A stretch of 64,000 nt of DNA, taken from positions 124,001 to 188,000 of the forward strand of contig NZ_JAZIBG010000054.1 in the NCBI RefSeq assembly GCF_036621135.1, read 5' to 3'. Of this stretch, positions 6,933 to 16,370 are shown piece by piece. The DNA is from Aquincola agrisoli. Lineage in GTDB: Bacteria > Pseudomonadota > Gammaproteobacteria > Burkholderiales > Burkholderiaceae_C. The notes beneath the pieces are model-generated. The model was given only the letters and a program-made list of their open reading frames with translations. It made no database searches and was not told the origin of the DNA. Each line of letters starts with the position of its first letter. Positions within the stretch are counted from its first letter, which is position 1. A program made the translations under genes and the position numbers.

Positions 6933-9417
6933 AGCGCTCGCGGGCGCGTTCGACCACCCCCTGCAGCGGCTCCGGCCGGTGCACGCCGTAGCCCTGCGCG
7001 AAGTCGATGCCGATGCTGCGCAGCTCGGCCAGGACGGCGTCGTTCTCGACGAACTCGGCGATGGTCTTCACGCCGACGACGCCGGCCACTTCGTGGAAGC
7101 AGCGCACCGCGGCGCGGTCGAGCGGGTCGTCGAGCACGTCGCGCACGAACTGGCCGTCGATCTTCAGGTAGTCTACCGGCAGCGTCTTGAGGTAGCCGAA
7201 GGAGGACGCGCCGGCGCCGAAGTCGTCCAGCGCGATGCGCGCGCCCAGCGCACGCACGGTGTCGATGAAGGCCGTGGCATCGGCCAGCGAGGTGATCGCC
7301 GCGGTCTCGGTGATCTCGAAGCACAGCCGCCGCACGTCGAACGGGAACTGCTGCACCAGGGCCGCCACGTGCGCATGGAACGCGCGGTCGCCGATCGACT
7401 GCCCGGACAGGTTGATCGCCACCGTCTCCACATGGCCCAGCGCGGCGTCGTGGGCGGCCATCCACTCGAACACGCGGCGTACCACCCACCGGTCGATGCG
7501 GGAGGCGAGGTGGAAGCGCTCGGCCGCGGGCAGGAAGGCTCCCGGCGCCACCAGCGTGCCGTCGGCCTCCCTCAGCCGCAGCAGCACCTCGATGTGCAGG
7601 CCGTGCGAGGGCTCGGCGATCGGCTCGATGCACTGCGCGAAGAGGTCGAAGCGGTCCTCGTCCAGGGCCTGCTCGATGCGGCTCGCCCACTGCATCTCGC
7701 CGCGGCGCAGCTGCAGCGTCTGGTCGCTCTCGACCCAGGCGTGCACCCGGTTGCGCCCCGCCTCCTTGGCGGCGTAGCAGGCGCTGTCCGCGGCCTGCAG
7801 CAGCGCGCCCGTGTGGGGCCAGCGCCAGTCCACCGGCACCAGCCCGATGCTCGTGCCCACTCGGAACTTGCGGCCCTCGTGCACGAAGCGGAAGCCTTCC
7901 ATCCGGTCGCAGATCGTCTGCGCGACGCGCTGCGCCTGGGCCGCGGTGCAGTGCTCGAGGATCACGCCGAACTCGTCGCCGCCCAGCCGGGCCAGCGTGT
8001 CGCGGTTGCGCACGCAGCCCTGCAGCACGGTGGTGAGCTGGCGCAGCAGCTGGTCGCCCACCGCATGGCCGCAGGCGTCGTTGACCAGCTTGAACTGGTC
8101 GAGGTCGATGTACATCAGCGCGTGGTCGCTGCGGTGCTGGCGCGCGGTGTCGAGCACGCCGCGCAGGCGGGCCTCGAACTCGGTCCGGTTGACCAGGCCG
8201 GTCAGGTCGTCGTGCTTGGCGCGGTGGCTCATCTCGCGGGTGAGGCGGCGCTGCTGCGTCACGTCGCGGAACACCAGGACGACGCCCAGCACCTCGCCGC
8301 CATCCCGGCGGATCGGCGCGGCCGAGGCCTCCACGCCGTACTCCGCGCCCCCGGCGGTCCGCAGCAGCGCCCGCTGCGCCGGCGCCACGACACGCGCCTG
8401 CGCCAGGCAGCGGCCCACGAGGTCTTCGACCGGCTCGCCGCTGTCCTCGTCCACCAGGCTGAACACGCGGTCGAGCGGCGACCCCTGCGCGGCCGCGCTC
8501 GTGCAGGCGGTGACACGTTCGGCCACCGGGTTGAGCCAGCGCACGCGGCCCTGGTGGTCGGTGGTGATCACGGCGTCGCCGATCGACGCGAGGGTCACGC
8601 GCAGCAGCTCGTGCTCCTCGGCCAGCGCGTCTTCCGCGCGCCTGCGGTCGGTGACGTCCCGGCCCACCGAATGGATGGCGTTGACGCGGCCGCTTTCGTC
8701 GAGCAGCGCGCGGTTGGTCCAGCTCACCCAGCGCATCTCGCCGCCGGCGGCGATGATGCGGTTCTCGAACTCGCCGGTGCCGCCGCCCCGGCACAGCTGC
8801 GTCAGGTGCGCGCGCAGCGCCTCGCGGTCCTGCGGGCCCACGCGGTCGTAGAGGCTGGTGCCGACGAGCGCCGCTGCCGCGAGCCCCACGTGGCGCGCAT
8901 ACGCCGGGTTGACCATCGTCAGCGTGCCATCGGGCTCGGCGAGCAGCAGCAGCTCGGTCTGGTCCTCGACGAAGGCGCGGTAGCGCGACTCCGATTCGGC
9001 CAGCGCCACCAGCGTGCGCAGGCGCTCGGTGGTGTCGTCGATGAGGATGAAGAAGCCGTCGAGCGCTCCGTCCTCGCGGCGGTGCGGCACCAGCTCGACG
9101 CTGATGTCGCGGAAGCCGCCGTGCGGGTGGGGGCGGCGGCCCGTGTAGCTGGCGGGCCGGCCGTCCAGCACGCTGTCGACGCAGTCGCGGTGCCGGGCCC
9201 ACGCATCGGGGCCCATGGCGTCGGGCAGGCGGCGGCCGATCATCTGGGACGGCGCGAGCCCGCCGTACCACTCGCGAAGGCGAGGGTTCGCGTGGCGGCA
9301 GCGCAGTTCCGCGTCCCAGAACGAGACGGGCATGGGCAACTCGTCTAGCAGGCGGGCGAGCATCGCCGGCGCCGGGTCGGTGCCGGGGGGAAGGGGGGGC
9401 GCGGCGGGGAGGGTCAC
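6877..9417 (-). CDS. PAS-PAS-PAS-GGDEF-EAL cyclic-di-GMP signalling protein
   Basis: Cytoplasmic dual-domain c-di-GMP enzyme, 846 residues from the GTG at 9417. A longer frame reaches an ATG at 9588 but the extra part looks non-coding and covers the promoter of the divergent gene. Three PAS modules (about 15-130, 145-260, 270-395) precede a GGDEF domain with an intact RLGGDEF site and an RNRD inhibitory site five residues upstream. The EAL domain then reads EVL at its signature but keeps the other catalytic residues (NLSGQ, EITETA, LDDFGAG, LKIDGQ, AEFVEN, FAQGYG). It could therefore make and degrade c-di-GMP. It lies antisense between two parts of an ABC transporter cassette. Confidence 0.93.
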   Translation of the reverse strand: MTLPAAPPLPPGTDPAPAMLARLLDELPMPVSFWDAELRCRHANPRLREWYGGLAPSQMIGRRLPDAMGPDAWARHRDCVDSVLDGRPASYTGRRPHPHGGFRDISVELVPHRREDGALDGFFILIDDTTERLRTLVALAESESRYRAFVEDQTELLLLAEPDGTLTMVNPAYARHVGLAAAALVGTSLYDRVGPQDREALRAHLTQLCRGGGTGEFENRIIAAGGEMRWVSWTNRALLDESGRVNAIHSVGRDVTDRRRAEDALAEEHELLRVTLASIGDAVITTDHQGRVRWLNPVAERVTACTSAAAQGSPLDRVFSLVDEDSGEPVEDLVGRCLAQARVVAPAQRALLRTAGGAEYGVEASAAPIRRDGGEVLGVVLVFRDVTQQRRLTREMSHRAKHDDLTGLVNRTEFEARLRGVLDTARQHRSDHALMYIDLDQFKLVNDACGHAVGDQLLRQLTTVLQGCVRNRDTLARLGGDEFGVILEHCTAAQAQRVAQTICDRMEGFRFVHEGRKFRVGTSIGLVPVDWRWPHTGALLQAADSACYAAKEAGRNRVHAWVESDQTLQLRRGEMQWASRIEQALDEDRFDLFAQCIEPIAEPSHGLHIEVLLRLREADGTLVAPGAFLPAAERFHLASRIDRWVVRRVFEWMAAHDAALGHVETVAINLSGQSIGDRAFHAHVAALVQQFPFDVRRLCFEITETAAITSLADATAFIDTVRALGARIALDDFGAGASSFGYLKTLPVDYLKIDGQFVRDVLDDPLDRAAVRCFHEVAGVVGVKTIAEFVENDAVLAELRSIGIDFAQGYGVHRPEPLQGVVERARERFSAAPTPAGAACRDGRGG

Positions 9418-9623
9418 GGTCCTGCGGGCATGGGCGGGGCGCGGTACGGCCGTCCCTGACCGGGCATCGACCGAAGGCCGCAGCGGCTGCAGCCGGGCGC
9501 GGCCGGGCGGGCCGCAAAGTGCGGCGTTTTGCACGGTTTTCGGACCGACCGTGCGCCTGTGGCAGCATGCGGCCCGTGCCGGCGGCACGCAGCGCCGGCC
9601 CCTGACCCGGAAGGAACAGCGAC

Positions 9624-11129
9624 ATGACTGGAGCGAGACGGCTCAACGTCCTGGCATCGGCCGCCCTGGCCTGTGCCGCCCTGGCGGCGCCCCCGGCCGC
9701 CCTGGCGCAGGCCGGCAAGACGACGGTGACGGTGGGCCTCGTGCTCGAACCCGCGCCCGGCCTCGACCCCACCGTGGCGGCCGCGGCGGCCATCGGCGAG
9801 GTCGTCCACTACAACGTGCTGGAGGGCCTGACGAAGATCAACGCCGACGGTGCCGTCACGCCGCTGCTGGCCGAGCGCTGGACGATGGACCCCGACGGCC
9901 GGAGCTACACCTTCACGCTGAGGAAGGGCGTGCGCTTCCACGACGGCGAGGCCTTCGACAGCGCGGACGTCAAGTTCAGCTTTGAGCGCGCGAAGGCCGA
10001 GGGCTCGACCAACAAGGCGAAGAAGACGGTGTTCGACAACATCAGCACCATCGCCACGCCCGACGCCCACACGGTCATCCTCATGCTCGACAAGCCGGAC
10101 GGCAACTTCCCGTTCCGCATGGGCGAGAACACCGCGGTGATCCTCGATCCCAAGAGCGCCGCGACCACCGCCACGCGGCCCGTCGGCACGGGACCCTACC
10201 GGCTCGAGGACTGGCGCAAGGGCAGCGCCATCGTGCTGGGCAAGTGGGACGGCTACCGCGACGCGAAGAGCGTGGCGATCACGCGCGCCACCTTCCGCAT
10301 CATCAGCGACCCCGCCGCGCAGGTGGCCGCGCTGCTGGCGGGCGACGTGGACGCCTTCCCGCGCGGCATCGGCAACCAGGCCGTCAAGCAGCTGCAGGCC
10401 GACCCGCGCTTCACCGTGGCGCTGGGCAGCACCGCGGGCAAGGGCATCCTCTCGATCAACAACCGCAAGAAGCCGTTCGACGACGTGCGCGTGCGGCGCG
10501 CCCTGGCGCACGCGATCGACCGCAAGGCCTTCATCGACGGCGTGCTCGAAGGGTACGCCGTGCCGATCGGCAGCCACTTCGCGCCTGCCGATGCCGGCTA
10601 CGTCGACCTGACCGGCGTGTACCCGTACGACCCCGAGAAGGCCCGGGCGCTGCTGAAGGAGGCGGGCGTGGCCACGCCACTCAACGTCACGCTGACGCTG
10701 CCGCCGCCGCCCTACGCGCGCAAGGGCGGCGAGGTGGTGGCGGCGATGCTGGCCAAGGTGGGCGTGGTCGCCAAGATCGAGAACGTCGAGTGGGCCCAGT
10801 GGCTGGGCGGCACGTTCAAGGGCAACTTCGACCTGTCGATCATCAACCACGTCGAGCCCCTGGACTACCTGCAGTACACCAACCCGCAGTACTACTGGGG
10901 CTACGACAGCGCCGCGTTCCGCGACCTGGCCCGGCGGCACGCCGCGGCCACCGATGCGAAGGAGCGGCAGAAGCTCTTCGGCGAGCTGCAGCGCCAGCTG
11001 GCGACCGACGCGGTGAACGCCTACCTCTTCAACCCGCAGAACGTGGCGGTGTCCAGGAAGGCGCTGAAAGGCGTGTGGGTCCATTCGCCGATCTTCGCCA
11101 ACGACCTCGCCGCGTGGCGCTGGCAGTGA
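9624..11129 (+). CDS. Periplasmic substrate-binding protein, family 5 (peptide/nickel type)
   Basis: A 501-residue extracytoplasmic solute-binding protein. The Sec signal peptide (residues 1-29) is cut after AAPPAALAQ. The mature part shows the family-5 pattern: YNVLEGLTKIN, LAERWTMDPDGRSYTFTLRKGVRFHDGE, DVKFSFER and DVRVRRALAHAIDRKAF. The ATG follows GGAAGGAA. It is the likely binding protein for the permeases and ATPases at 2820-6932, although a gene on the other strand lies between. Its stop overlaps the GTG of the amidase gene, so uptake and hydrolysis of an amide compound may be linked. Confidence 0.93.
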   Translation: MTGARRLNVLASAALACAALAAPPAALAQAGKTTVTVGLVLEPAPGLDPTVAAAAAIGEVVHYNVLEGLTKINADGAVTPLLAERWTMDPDGRSYTFTLRKGVRFHDGEAFDSADVKFSFERAKAEGSTNKAKKTVFDNISTIATPDAHTVILMLDKPDGNFPFRMGENTAVILDPKSAATTATRPVGTGPYRLEDWRKGSAIVLGKWDGYRDAKSVAITRATFRIISDPAAQVAALLAGDVDAFPRGIGNQAVKQLQADPRFTVALGSTAGKGILSINNRKKPFDDVRVRRALAHAIDRKAFIDGVLEGYAVPIGSHFAPADAGYVDLTGVYPYDPEKARALLKEAGVATPLNVTLTLPPPPYARKGGEVVAAMLAKVGVVAKIENVEWAQWLGGTFKGNFDLSIINHVEPLDYLQYTNPQYYWGYDSAAFRDLARRHAAATDAKERQKLFGELQRQLATDAVNAYLFNPQNVAVSRKALKGVWVHSPIFANDLAAWRWQ

Positions 11130-12535
11130 CGACCGGCCTGCACCAGCTCGGCGCCGCCGCGCTCGCGGCGCTCTACCGCAGCGGCGACGCGTCGCCGGTC
11201 GAGGCCACGCAGGCCGTGCTCGGCCACATCGCGCGCTGGGAGCCGCACCTGCAGGCGCTGTACGCGCCCGACGCCGACGCCGCGCTCGCGATGGCGAGGG
11301 CCTCCGAGGCCCGCTGGCGCGCCGGCACGCCGCTGTCGGCGATCGACGGCGTGCCCTGCACGATCAAGGAGAACATCGCCACGCGCGGCGTGCCGCAGCC
11401 GATGGGCACCGCCGCGACGGTGCTGCGGCCCGCCCCCGAGGACGCTCCGCCCGCGGCCCGGCTGCGCGAAGCCGGCTGCGTGTTCCTGGCGAAGACCACG
11501 ATGCCGGACTACGGGATGCTGTCGTCCGGCCTGTCAAGCTTCCACCCCCTCACGCGCAATCCGTGGGACCTGCGCATGAACCCCGGCGGCTCGTCGGCCG
11601 GGGCCGGCGCCGCGGCGGCCGCGGGCTACGGGCCGCTGCACATCGGCACCGACATCGGCGGCTCGATCCGCCTGCCCGCCGGCTGGTGCGGCGTGGTGGG
11701 CTTCAAGCCCAGCCTGGGCCGCGTGCCGATCGATCCGCCCTACGCGGGACGGGTCGCCGGCCCGATGACACGCACGGTGGAGGACGCCGCGCTGATGATG
11801 GCGGTGCTGTCGCGCCCCGACTGGCGCGACGCGATGAGCCTGCCGTGGCAGGACCTCGCCTGGACGGACCTCGCGCTGCCGGGCGATGCGCCGTTCGCCG
11901 GCCTGAAGGTCGGCCTGCTGATGGACGCCGGCTGGGGCGACGCGGTGCAGCCCGAGGTGGCCGCGGCGGTGCGGGCCGCGGCGCAGGCCTTCGCGCTGGC
12001 CGGCGCCGCCGTCGAGCCGCTCGCGCCCTTCTGCACCCGGGAGATGGCCGAGGGCCTCGACAACTTCTGGCGCATGCGCTCCTGGCTCGACATGGAGGCG
12101 CTGCCGCCTGAACGGCGCGAGCAGGTGCTGCCCTACATCCGCCGATGGGTGGCGCGCGGCGCCGAGCTGGGCGGGCCGGAGGTCTTCCGCGGCTACAGCC
12201 AGATGGCGGCGCTGCGCGATGCCGCCGTCGCCGCCTGCCGGCCTTTCGACCTGGTGCTGTCGCCGGTGAGCCCGATGCCCGCCTTCCCGGCCGAGCAGGC
12301 CAGCCCGCTCGACGATCCGCAGCGGCCCTTCGAGCACATCGCCTTCACGCTGCCGTACAACATGAGCGAGCAGCCGGCGCTGGCCATCAACTGCGGCTAC
12401 ACCGCCGCGGGCCTGCCGATCGGGCTGCAGATCATCGGCCGCCGCCATGACGACCTCGGCGTGCTGCGCGCGGCCCATGCCTACGAAGGGCTGCGCGGCC
12501 CGCAGCGCGCCTGGCCGGCGCCCCCGGGGCGGTGA
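11126..12535 (+). CDS. Amidase signature family enzyme
   Basis: A 469-residue amidase signature hydrolase (GatA/fatty-acid-amide-hydrolase fold) with the full Ser-cisSer-Lys triad: Lys81 in TIKEN, Ser156 in NPGGSSAGAG and nucleophile Ser180 in GTDIGGSIRLPA. It hydrolyses a C-N amide bond; the substrate is unknown. There is no signal peptide, so it acts in the cytoplasm. The GTG start overlaps the binding-protein stop (GTGA), which suggests it processes the imported solute. It is not the tRNA amidotransferase subunit, because no gatB/gatC genes are nearby. Confidence 0.92.
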   Translation: MTTGLHQLGAAALAALYRSGDASPVEATQAVLGHIARWEPHLQALYAPDADAALAMARASEARWRAGTPLSAIDGVPCTIKENIATRGVPQPMGTAATVLRPAPEDAPPAARLREAGCVFLAKTTMPDYGMLSSGLSSFHPLTRNPWDLRMNPGGSSAGAGAAAAAGYGPLHIGTDIGGSIRLPAGWCGVVGFKPSLGRVPIDPPYAGRVAGPMTRTVEDAALMMAVLSRPDWRDAMSLPWQDLAWTDLALPGDAPFAGLKVGLLMDAGWGDAVQPEVAAAVRAAAQAFALAGAAVEPLAPFCTREMAEGLDNFWRMRSWLDMEALPPERREQVLPYIRRWVARGAELGGPEVFRGYSQMAALRDAAVAACRPFDLVLSPVSPMPAFPAEQASPLDDPQRPFEHIAFTLPYNMSEQPALAINCGYTAAGLPIGLQIIGRRHDDLGVLRAAHAYEGLRGPQRAWPAPPGR

Positions 12536-12536
12536 C

Positions 12537-13910
12537 ATGGCGGCGCTGCACGACGATCGAGGCCTGCTGACCGGCACGTCGTCGCAGCCGGCGATGGCCG
12601 CGGCCCAGCGCGCGCTGTGGCGGATGATGAGCTTCTACGACCCGCCGCTGGCCGACCTGGACGATGCCGTGGCGCACGATCCGCACTGGCTGCTGCCGCG
12701 TCTGATGAAGGCCGGCTTCCTGCTCAGCCTGACCGAACCGGCCCTGCTGCCGCAGGCGGCGCAGGTGCTCGACGACGCGGTGCCGCTGGAGGCCGATGCC
12801 CCGGCGCGCGAGCGGGCCCACGCCGCCGCGCTGCGCATGGTGCTCGAAGGCCGCTGGCAGGCGGCGTGCCGTGCGTGGGACGAGGTGCTGGTCGCGCATC
12901 CGCGCGACGCGCTGGCGCTGCAATGGGCGCACCTGTGGGACTTCTACCGCGGCGACGCGCTCAACCTGCGGCTGCGGGTCGCCCGTGCGCTGCCCGAATG
13001 GGAGGAGGGCGATCCGCTGTACCCGCAGGTGCTGGCGCTGCATGCCTTCGGGCTGGAGGAGTGCCATCTCTACCCGCAGGCCGAGGAGGCGGGCCGCCGT
13101 GCGCTGGCGCTGGATGCGCGCACGCCCTGGGCGGTGCATGCGGTGGCGCACGTGATGGAGATGCAGGGCCGCTGTGACGAAGGCGCCACCTGGCTGCGGG
13201 CGCACCAGCCGCAGTGGGCCGAAGGCAACGGCTTTGCCTGCCACCTGTGGTGGCATGCGGCGCTGTTCCGGCTCGAGACGCTGGACACCACCGGCACCCT
13301 GCGGCTGGTCGACGCCCACCTGGCGGGCGATGCGCTGCAGGTGACGCTGCAGCGCCTGGACGCCGCGTCGATGCTCTGGCGGCTGCGCCTGCTGGGGGTC
13401 GATGCGGGGCCGCGCTGGCGGGCGCTGGTGGCGGGCTGGCCCCTCGTCGACGAGCAGGCCGGCCACTACGCCTTCAACGACGTGCATGCAGTGATCGCGC
13501 TGCTGGGCGCCGGCGACGTGCCGCGGGCCGAGGCCTGGCTGGCGCGCTGCGCGGCACGGGCGCTGTCGGCCGAGGACGCGCGCCGCAGCAACCACGGCAT
13601 GGCCCGCGAGGTGGGCCTGCCGCTGATGCGCGCGCTGGTGGCGGGGGTGCGCGGCGACGCGGCCGCCACCGTGCCGGCGCTGTACGGCATCCGGGAGGGG
13701 GCGGCCCGCTTCGGCGGCAGCCATGCGCAGCGCGACCTGATCGACCTCAGCCTGCTGGCGGCGGCCGCCGACACCGACGACGCCGACGCGCGCGCGATCG
13801 GCCGCGCCGTGCTGCACGAGCGCCTGCTGGCCAAGCCGCCGACGCCGATGACGCGGCACTGGGCCTCGCGCCTGGGGTTGTCGCCGCGGGCCGCGGGCCG
13901 GCTGGCGTGA
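12537..13910 (+). CDS. TTC38-like tetratricopeptide repeat protein
   Basis: A 457-residue all-helical protein. The block WAVHAVAHVMEMQGR (about residues 199-213) and the following CHLWWHAALFRLE are conserved in the TTC38 family, a TPR-related family of unknown function found in bacteria and animals. It has no signal peptide or membrane span. It begins one base after the amidase stop and is followed ten bases later by a DUF1992 gene, so all are likely one transcript. The biochemical role is unknown. Confidence 0.8.
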   Translation: MAALHDDRGLLTGTSSQPAMAAAQRALWRMMSFYDPPLADLDDAVAHDPHWLLPRLMKAGFLLSLTEPALLPQAAQVLDDAVPLEADAPARERAHAAALRMVLEGRWQAACRAWDEVLVAHPRDALALQWAHLWDFYRGDALNLRLRVARALPEWEEGDPLYPQVLALHAFGLEECHLYPQAEEAGRRALALDARTPWAVHAVAHVMEMQGRCDEGATWLRAHQPQWAEGNGFACHLWWHAALFRLETLDTTGTLRLVDAHLAGDALQVTLQRLDAASMLWRLRLLGVDAGPRWRALVAGWPLVDEQAGHYAFNDVHAVIALLGAGDVPRAEAWLARCAARALSAEDARRSNHGMAREVGLPLMRALVAGVRGDAAATVPALYGIREGAARFGGSHAQRDLIDLSLLAAAADTDDADARAIGRAVLHERLLAKPPTPMTRHWASRLGLSPRAAGRLA

Positions 13911-13920
13911 ACGGCTGGCC

Positions 13921-14349
13921 ATGGTGAAGCGCACGGTGCCGGGCCGGCCGGGCGCCACGCCGCCGGAGGGGCCGGGCCCGCGCGGCGGCCCGCCCGGGCG
14001 CTCGCCCTCCGAGCGCGAAGCCGACCTGCGCAGCCTGGAGGAGCGCATCGGCGAGGCCCTGCGTGCCGCCGAGGCCGACCTGCGCGCCAGCCCGGCCTGG
14101 GGCCGGCCGCTGCCCGACGAGGGCGACGCCGACGTTCCGCCCGAACTGCGCATGGCCTTCAAGCTGCTGAAGAATGCTGGCCACGTGCCGCCCGAGGTGG
14201 CGCTGATGCAGGAGCTGCAGGCCTGGCGCGATGAACTGGCCGCGATGCCGGCGGGGCCGCAGGCCGAGGCGCTGAAGCGGCGGATCGGCGAGCGTGAGCT
14301 GCTGATCGCGGTGCGCATCGAGCGGCTGGCGCGCACCCGCACGCTGTAG
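13921..14349 (+). CDS. DUF1992 (DnaJC28-like) domain protein
   Basis: A 142-residue protein. The N-terminal 30 residues are Pro/Gly-rich. The rest matches the DUF1992/DnaJ homologue C28 conserved domain: EERIGEALRAAEADL, then a Gly/Pro region (WGRPLPDEG), then FKLLKNAGHVPPEVALMQEL and a C-terminal helix pair. No J domain is present, as usual for bacterial members. Function is unknown. It is the last gene of the transporter-amidase run. Confidence 0.78.
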   Translation: MVKRTVPGRPGATPPEGPGPRGGPPGRSPSEREADLRSLEERIGEALRAAEADLRASPAWGRPLPDEGDADVPPELRMAFKLLKNAGHVPPEVALMQELQAWRDELAAMPAGPQAEALKRRIGERELLIAVRIERLARTRTL

Positions 14350-14367
14350 CCGGGCCCGCCCTCCGGA

Positions 14368-15009
14368 TCACACCGGCGGCTGCGCCGGCTGCTCCGTGGC
14401 GTACACGCGCTGCACGGCCGGCCGCGCCAGCATGCGCTGCAGGTAAGGGCCCAGGCGGGGCAGGCCGCGCGCGGGCCGGCCGAAGTGGCGCGTCCAGCGG
14501 CACAGCACGAAGGCGAGCGCATCGGCGGCGCTGTAGGCTGGGCCCAGCAGCCAGGCCTCGCCGTGCGACGCGAGCTGCGCGTCGAGCTGGTCGAGCAGCG
14601 TGCCGATGCGCGCCTCGGCGTGGGCCTTGACGGCGGCGGCGCCCGCCGCGTCGTCGGCCAGGCGTTCGGGATAGAAGTACTGCAGCAGCGTGGCCTGCAA
14701 CGTGTTGGTCAGCCAGACCATCCATTTGTAGTAGTGCGCGCGTTCCGCGGTGCCCAGCGCCGGCGCCAGCGCGGCCGCAGGGTGGGTGTCGGCCAGGTGC
14801 AGGCAGATGGCGGCGGTCTCGTAGAGCACGAGGCCGTCCTCCTGCAGCACCGGGATCAGCCCGTTGGGGTTGAGGCGAAGGTAGGCCGGCGACTTGTGCG
14901 CCCGGGCCTGCCGGTCGACGAGCCGCAGCTCGAAGGGCGCGCCGATCTCCTCGAGCACGATGTGCGGCGCCATGCTGGCGTCGCCGGGGTGGTAGTGCAG
15001 CGTGATCAT
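14368..15009 (-). CDS. Glutathione S-transferase family protein
   Basis: A 213-residue cytosolic GST. The N-terminal thioredoxin-like half starts MITLHYHPGDASMAPHIVLEE, with the cis-Pro and glutathione-binding segment NGLIPVLQEDGLVLYETAAICLHLAD. An all-helical C-terminal half follows. I chose the ATG at 15009 over one 17 codons upstream because it matches the usual first strand of GSTs. Its neighbours give no clue to substrate; it is convergent with the DUF1992 gene (18 bases between stops). Confidence 0.9.
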   Translation of the reverse strand: MITLHYHPGDASMAPHIVLEEIGAPFELRLVDRQARAHKSPAYLRLNPNGLIPVLQEDGLVLYETAAICLHLADTHPAAALAPALGTAERAHYYKWMVWLTNTLQATLLQYFYPERLADDAAGAAAVKAHAEARIGTLLDQLDAQLASHGEAWLLGPAYSAADALAFVLCRWTRHFGRPARGLPRLGPYLQRMLARPAVQRVYATEQPAQPPV

Positions 15010-15149
15010 TCCGGTGGGCGGCAGTGGTGGGAGGGCGCCAGTCTGCACCGGGCGCCGCAAAAGGGCCGTCCTGCACCCGCTCTTCGTGGCTTTGCCGCGG
15101 CGCCGGCGCTGGCATAAACGGCACAGCCCCGCCTCCCTGCTGCCGCGCC

Positions 15150-15449
15150 ATGAACCGCATCGCCCTGCACATCGCCACCCATCCGCTCTATCCGGCCTTC
15201 CGCATCGGGTTGCTGATGGGCGCCGTCGCGTGGGGGCTGCTGCATGCCAGCGCGGGCAGCGGTTTCGGGCTGGCGATGGCGCTGGTGGTGGTCAGTTCGG
15301 GCACGGCCTCGTACGTGTGCCTGTGTCTGGCGCGCCGGACGCTGCCGGCCGGTCGGGTGCGGCGGCAGGCGGTGCGGGCCTGGGTGGTCGCCATCGGGCT
15401 CGGCATGCTGGCCGCGCTCGGCGGCCTCGATGCCCTGCTCGGCGCCTGA
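15150..15449 (+). CDS. Small membrane protein of unknown function
   Basis: A 99-residue protein with three predicted hydrophobic segments (about residues 16-32, 37-56 and 76-97) separated by short basic loops. I recognise no family. The start ATG is the only one giving a full first helix; the ribosome site is weak. The end lies eight bases from the end of the convergent LysR gene. Confidence 0.6.
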   Translation: MNRIALHIATHPLYPAFRIGLLMGAVAWGLLHASAGSGFGLAMALVVVSSGTASYVCLCLARRTLPAGRVRRQAVRAWVVAIGLGMLAALGGLDALLGA

Positions 15450-15457
15450 GCCGGCGC

Positions 15458-16357
15458 TCAGAGCGGCAGCCGCGCCTTCAGGAAGTCGATGAAGAGGCGG
15501 GTCTTGACCGGCATCTGCTCCCGCCGCGGGTGGTAGAAGTACAGCCCGGGAAAGGCCGGGCTGTAGCGCGCCAGCACCTCGACGAGCCGGCCGGCGCGCA
15601 CCAGCGGCTCGGCCGACGCGGGGATCGCATGGCACACGCCCACCCCCTGCGCCGCGGCCTCCAGCATCGCGCCCCAGTGGTTGACCACCAGGGTGCCGCC
15701 GACGGCCAGCGCGACGATGCGCCGGCGCTCCTGGAACTCCCAGCGGTACAGCGCGCCGGTGGTCGGCATGCGGAAGTTGATGCAGTTGTGCTGCAGCAGG
15801 TCCTGCGGCTGCTGCGGCACGCCGCGGGCCGCCAGGTAGCCGGGCGACGCGTAGGTGCGCAGCCGGAACTCGCGCGTGAGCGGCACCGCGATCATGTCGC
15901 GCTGCAGCGATTCGCCCAGCCGAATGCCGGCGTCGAAGCCTTCCTGGACGATGTCGACCAGCTGGTCCTGGTAGGCGAGCTCGAGCGTGATGTGCGGGTG
16001 GGTGCGCGCGAAGTCACCCAGCAGCGGTTCGATGTAGAGCGTGCCCGCCGCCTGCGACACCGTGATGCGCAGCACCCCGCCCGGGGCGCTCGCACGCACC
16101 TGGAGATCTTCCGTGGCCTCGGCCAGCCCGGCCAGCAGCGGCGCGACGCGGTCCCAGTAGGCGCGGCCCGCCTCCGACAGGTTCACGCTGCGCGTGGTGC
16201 GCTCGAACAGGCGCACGCCCAGCCGCGCCTCGAGCTTGCGGATGGTCTGCGAGACGGCCGCGGGGCTCACGCCCAGGGCATGCGCCGCGCCGGTGATGCT
16301 GCGCTGCTCGGCCACTCGCGCAAACGCCGTCATCGAGGCAAGGATGTCGCTGTCCAT
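15458..16357 (-). CDS. LysR-family regulator, divergent from iorAB
   Basis: A 299-residue LysR regulator starting MDSDILASMTAFARVAEQRS, with HTH SITGAAHALGVSPAAVSQTIRKLEARLG and the FERTTRSVNLSEAG wing that marks the CrgA/DmlR-like subgroup. The effector domain shows the usual RLGESLQRDMIAVPL block. It is divergent from a molybdenum hydroxylase pair, and an inverted repeat lies in the shared promoter region, so it probably controls that pair. Confidence 0.94.
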   Translation of the reverse strand: MDSDILASMTAFARVAEQRSITGAAHALGVSPAAVSQTIRKLEARLGVRLFERTTRSVNLSEAGRAYWDRVAPLLAGLAEATEDLQVRASAPGGVLRITVSQAAGTLYIEPLLGDFARTHPHITLELAYQDQLVDIVQEGFDAGIRLGESLQRDMIAVPLTREFRLRTYASPGYLAARGVPQQPQDLLQHNCINFRMPTTGALYRWEFQERRRIVALAVGGTLVVNHWGAMLEAAAQGVGVCHAIPASAEPLVRAGRLVEVLARYSPAFPGLYFYHPRREQMPVKTRLFIDFLKARLPL

Positions 16358-16370
16358 TGTGAATCTGCAG

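Noticed and set aside
6979..9348. A 789-codon open frame antisense to the PAS-GGDEF-EAL gene
   Set aside because: Low-complexity His/Arg/Gln/Val translation typical of a reverse-frame shadow; the other strand has intact GGDEF and EAL motifs.
9520..9534. GTGC...GCAC inverted repeat before the binding-protein gene
   Set aside because: Arms of only four bases in GC-rich DNA; no better than chance.
9418..9588. N-terminal extension of the PAS-GGDEF-EAL protein to an upstream ATG
   Set aside because: The added residues are Arg/Pro-rich and unlike any domain, and the region is needed as promoter for the divergent binding-protein gene.
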